Below, one piece after another: positions 62,643-64,000 of a stretch of DNA of 64,000 bases (positions within the stretch are counted from its first letter, which is position 1; each line of letters starts with the position of its first letter). Under the pieces are notes generated by a model, which worked only from the letters and a program-made list of their open reading frames with translations, did not search any database and had not been told where the DNA came from. Both the position numbers and the translations under genes were made by a program. The stretch is taken from contig NC_133101.1 in the NCBI RefSeq assembly GCF_022965805.1, positions 7,084,569 through 7,148,568 on the forward strand. The letters are read 5' to 3'. The DNA comes from Primulina eburnea (taxonomy: Eukaryota > Streptophyta > Magnoliopsida > Lamiales > Gesneriaceae).

Positions 62643-62908
62643 TATTAGCTTTGGTATGTTATAATTTTTAGTGTGTATTTTCTTATTGTGCTATTATTGT
62701 AAAATAGTTTTGTATTGATCTATTAATTTGTAATAACTTTATATATTTTATTTTTTAGTATGATGTAATTTATATTTACATTTTTTTACCAATTTTTTGA
62801 ATTTATTAATTTTTTTATACAACCGTTCCGCAACCGTTCCGCAACATAACATTGGAACTGGAACGGTCGTTGCCGTTCCAAGCACCGCAACCGTTCCGGC
62901 GAACCATG

Positions 62909-64000
62909 CTCGTAACTGGTAGTTGGGTGACCAAAACAATCTTTTAGGATGCAGTTCTAAAGTTTTACAGTACTTGTATTTGGACACGAATAATTTTGGC
63001 TTCGTTACCATATAATCTTGGGGAAGTATCTGAGTTAAGGGAATTAGACCTCGTAGATTATAAGCTAACTGGAACTTTGCCTATTAGTATCAGACAACTT
63101 AAAATTTTGGAATTCCTTGTTTTATCTCTTAATTTTTTGGAGGGATGTGAGAATGAATCACACATTAGAAACATCTGAAGATTGAAGATATTTCGAGCGA
63201 AATGGAAACGCCTTATCTCACAAGCCGAACCGAACTTGGATCTCTCCATTTCAAGTCACAGGCCTATCTTTGAGAAAATGGGAGTTGGCGCCTGAGTTTC
63301 TCTTTTGGATTCAGCATCTGAAACATTCGAACTAATTGAGCATAGTGCACGACAGGATTTCAGACATCATTCCATTGTGGTTTTGGAACCAAGCATTTGA
63401 GCAAGGATACCTAAATTTATCAGGAAATTCCATACATGTACCTATCCCAAGTCTGTCAAATTTTGGCTAGCTACGGTAAAAATGCAGCAGCTGACTTGAA
63501 GTGCAACTTCATAACCGGCCCATTGCCAATTGTTTCTTCAAATATAAAGATGTTAGATCTTTCTGAAAATCAGATTTCGGGATCTATGCAAAATTTCCTA
63601 TGCAGCAACCTAATCAAGAAAACGAGCTTGAAATTCTTGATCTTGTTTCAACCGATTGTCTGGAGAAATACCCGACTGTTGGATGAACTGGTCTAGATTG
63701 AGAGTTTTAAGGTTATAATCCAATTTCAATCTTTCTGGTGAAATTCCGAGCACGGTAAGATTCTTGACCGGCCTAGAATCATCGGCAGAACAATCTTTCA
63801 GGGACATTGCCTTCAATTGTGAATGAGTTAGCTGGTCTGAAGGTCTTGTACTTGGGGCGTAACCATTTTACCAGAGGAATACCAAAATGGATCAATGAAC
63901 TCTCCAAATTAGTCGCCTTCAACGAGTTTTTTGGGACAGATTCAAGATGAAATATGCCTTCTTGATTCTCTCCAAGCATTGGACTTGGCAAGTAACAGCT
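62909..64000 (+). pseudogene. LRR receptor-like protein pseudogene, right part (continues past window)
   Basis: Plus-strand fragments in shifting frames read LGCSSKVLQYLYLDTNNFG, LPYNLGEVSELRELDLVDYK, LTGTLPISIRQLKILEFL, LSLRKWELAPEFLFWIQHLK, RISDIIPLWFWNQAF, YLNLSGNSIHVPIPSLS, CNFITGPLPIVSSNIKMLDL, SENQISGSMQNFLCSN and LAGLKVLYLGRNHFTRGIPK. This is the typical order of the LRR array in a plant receptor-like protein. At least five frameshifts and several stops mean it is not functional. It continues beyond 64000. Confidence 0.85.

Larger units (their letters stand above)
58174..62908 (+). mobile_element. hAT element with decayed transposase, GGAACGG-type ends
   Basis: Ends CAGGGTTCGCCAGAACGG and an inverted CCGTTCCGGCGAACCATG define 4735 bp. 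Both termini carry dense GGAACGG/CCGTTCC motifs (58188-58325 and 62818-62900). The flanking 8-mers ATTTGGAC and CTCGTAAC do not match, so one edge was probably altered. The interior holds a multi-exon transposase, a short CGACGG/CCGTCG pair (58338-58384), and CGCATATGCGC palindromes (58390-58490). Confidence 0.82.

Overview
This is AT-rich nuclear DNA from a flowering plant. The spliced genes have GT-AG introns, the proteins are plant-type (LSD1-finger metacaspase, GDH, MED31, LRR receptor-like protein) and the transposons are plant families. A eudicot is likely. The abundant short Mutator-type repeat resembles repeats I remember from Lamiales (for example Gesneriaceae), but that is a low-confidence guess from memory. 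No tRNA, rRNA, CRISPR or bacterial-style operon was seen. || Host genes. (1) Exon 1 of a type I metacaspase, minus strand, running off the left edge. (2) A three-exon GT77-like glycosyltransferase, 10302-12675 (+). (3) A two-exon MFAP1 spliceosomal protein, 28667-30729 (+). (4) A five-exon Mediator subunit MED31, 35425-37302 (+). (5) A nine-exon NAD-glutamate dehydrogenase, 44314-47162 (+), whose deposited sequence has two frame-breaking indels, followed by a partial tandem copy of its 3' end. (6) A decayed LRR receptor-like pseudogene, 57893 to the right edge, split by transposons. || Mobile DNA dominates the rest. A complete Ty3/gypsy Tekay/Del-like chromovirus lies at 13777-22318 (minus) with two LTRs, tRNA-iMet primer site, polypurine tract and exact ATTAA target duplication. 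Its pol has a 1-bp deletion and an in-frame stop. A solo LTR sits at 4198-6125 with exact GTTAA duplication. A Ty1/copia relic (53822-57888) has its gag split by a hAT element (53904-55155, exact 8-bp duplication). A larger hAT element (58174-62908) encodes a decayed transposase and sits inside the LRR pseudogene. Four more non-autonomous hAT elements, three Tourist-like MITEs, a LINE fragment and seven copies of one roughly 180-bp Mutator-like MITE (nearly all with recognisable 9-bp duplications) complete the picture. || The most unusual material is structural. GC-rich palindrome arrays lie inside the LTRs, and the same CGCATATGCG core also appears in hAT elements. Several hAT elements carry different, dense subterminal motif arrays. 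An 87-bp hairpin-forming sequence is present twice, 3.4 kb apart, and is far better conserved than its flanks. I found no clear new multi-gene system; the genes are unrelated neighbours and the region's story is nested transposition and decay.
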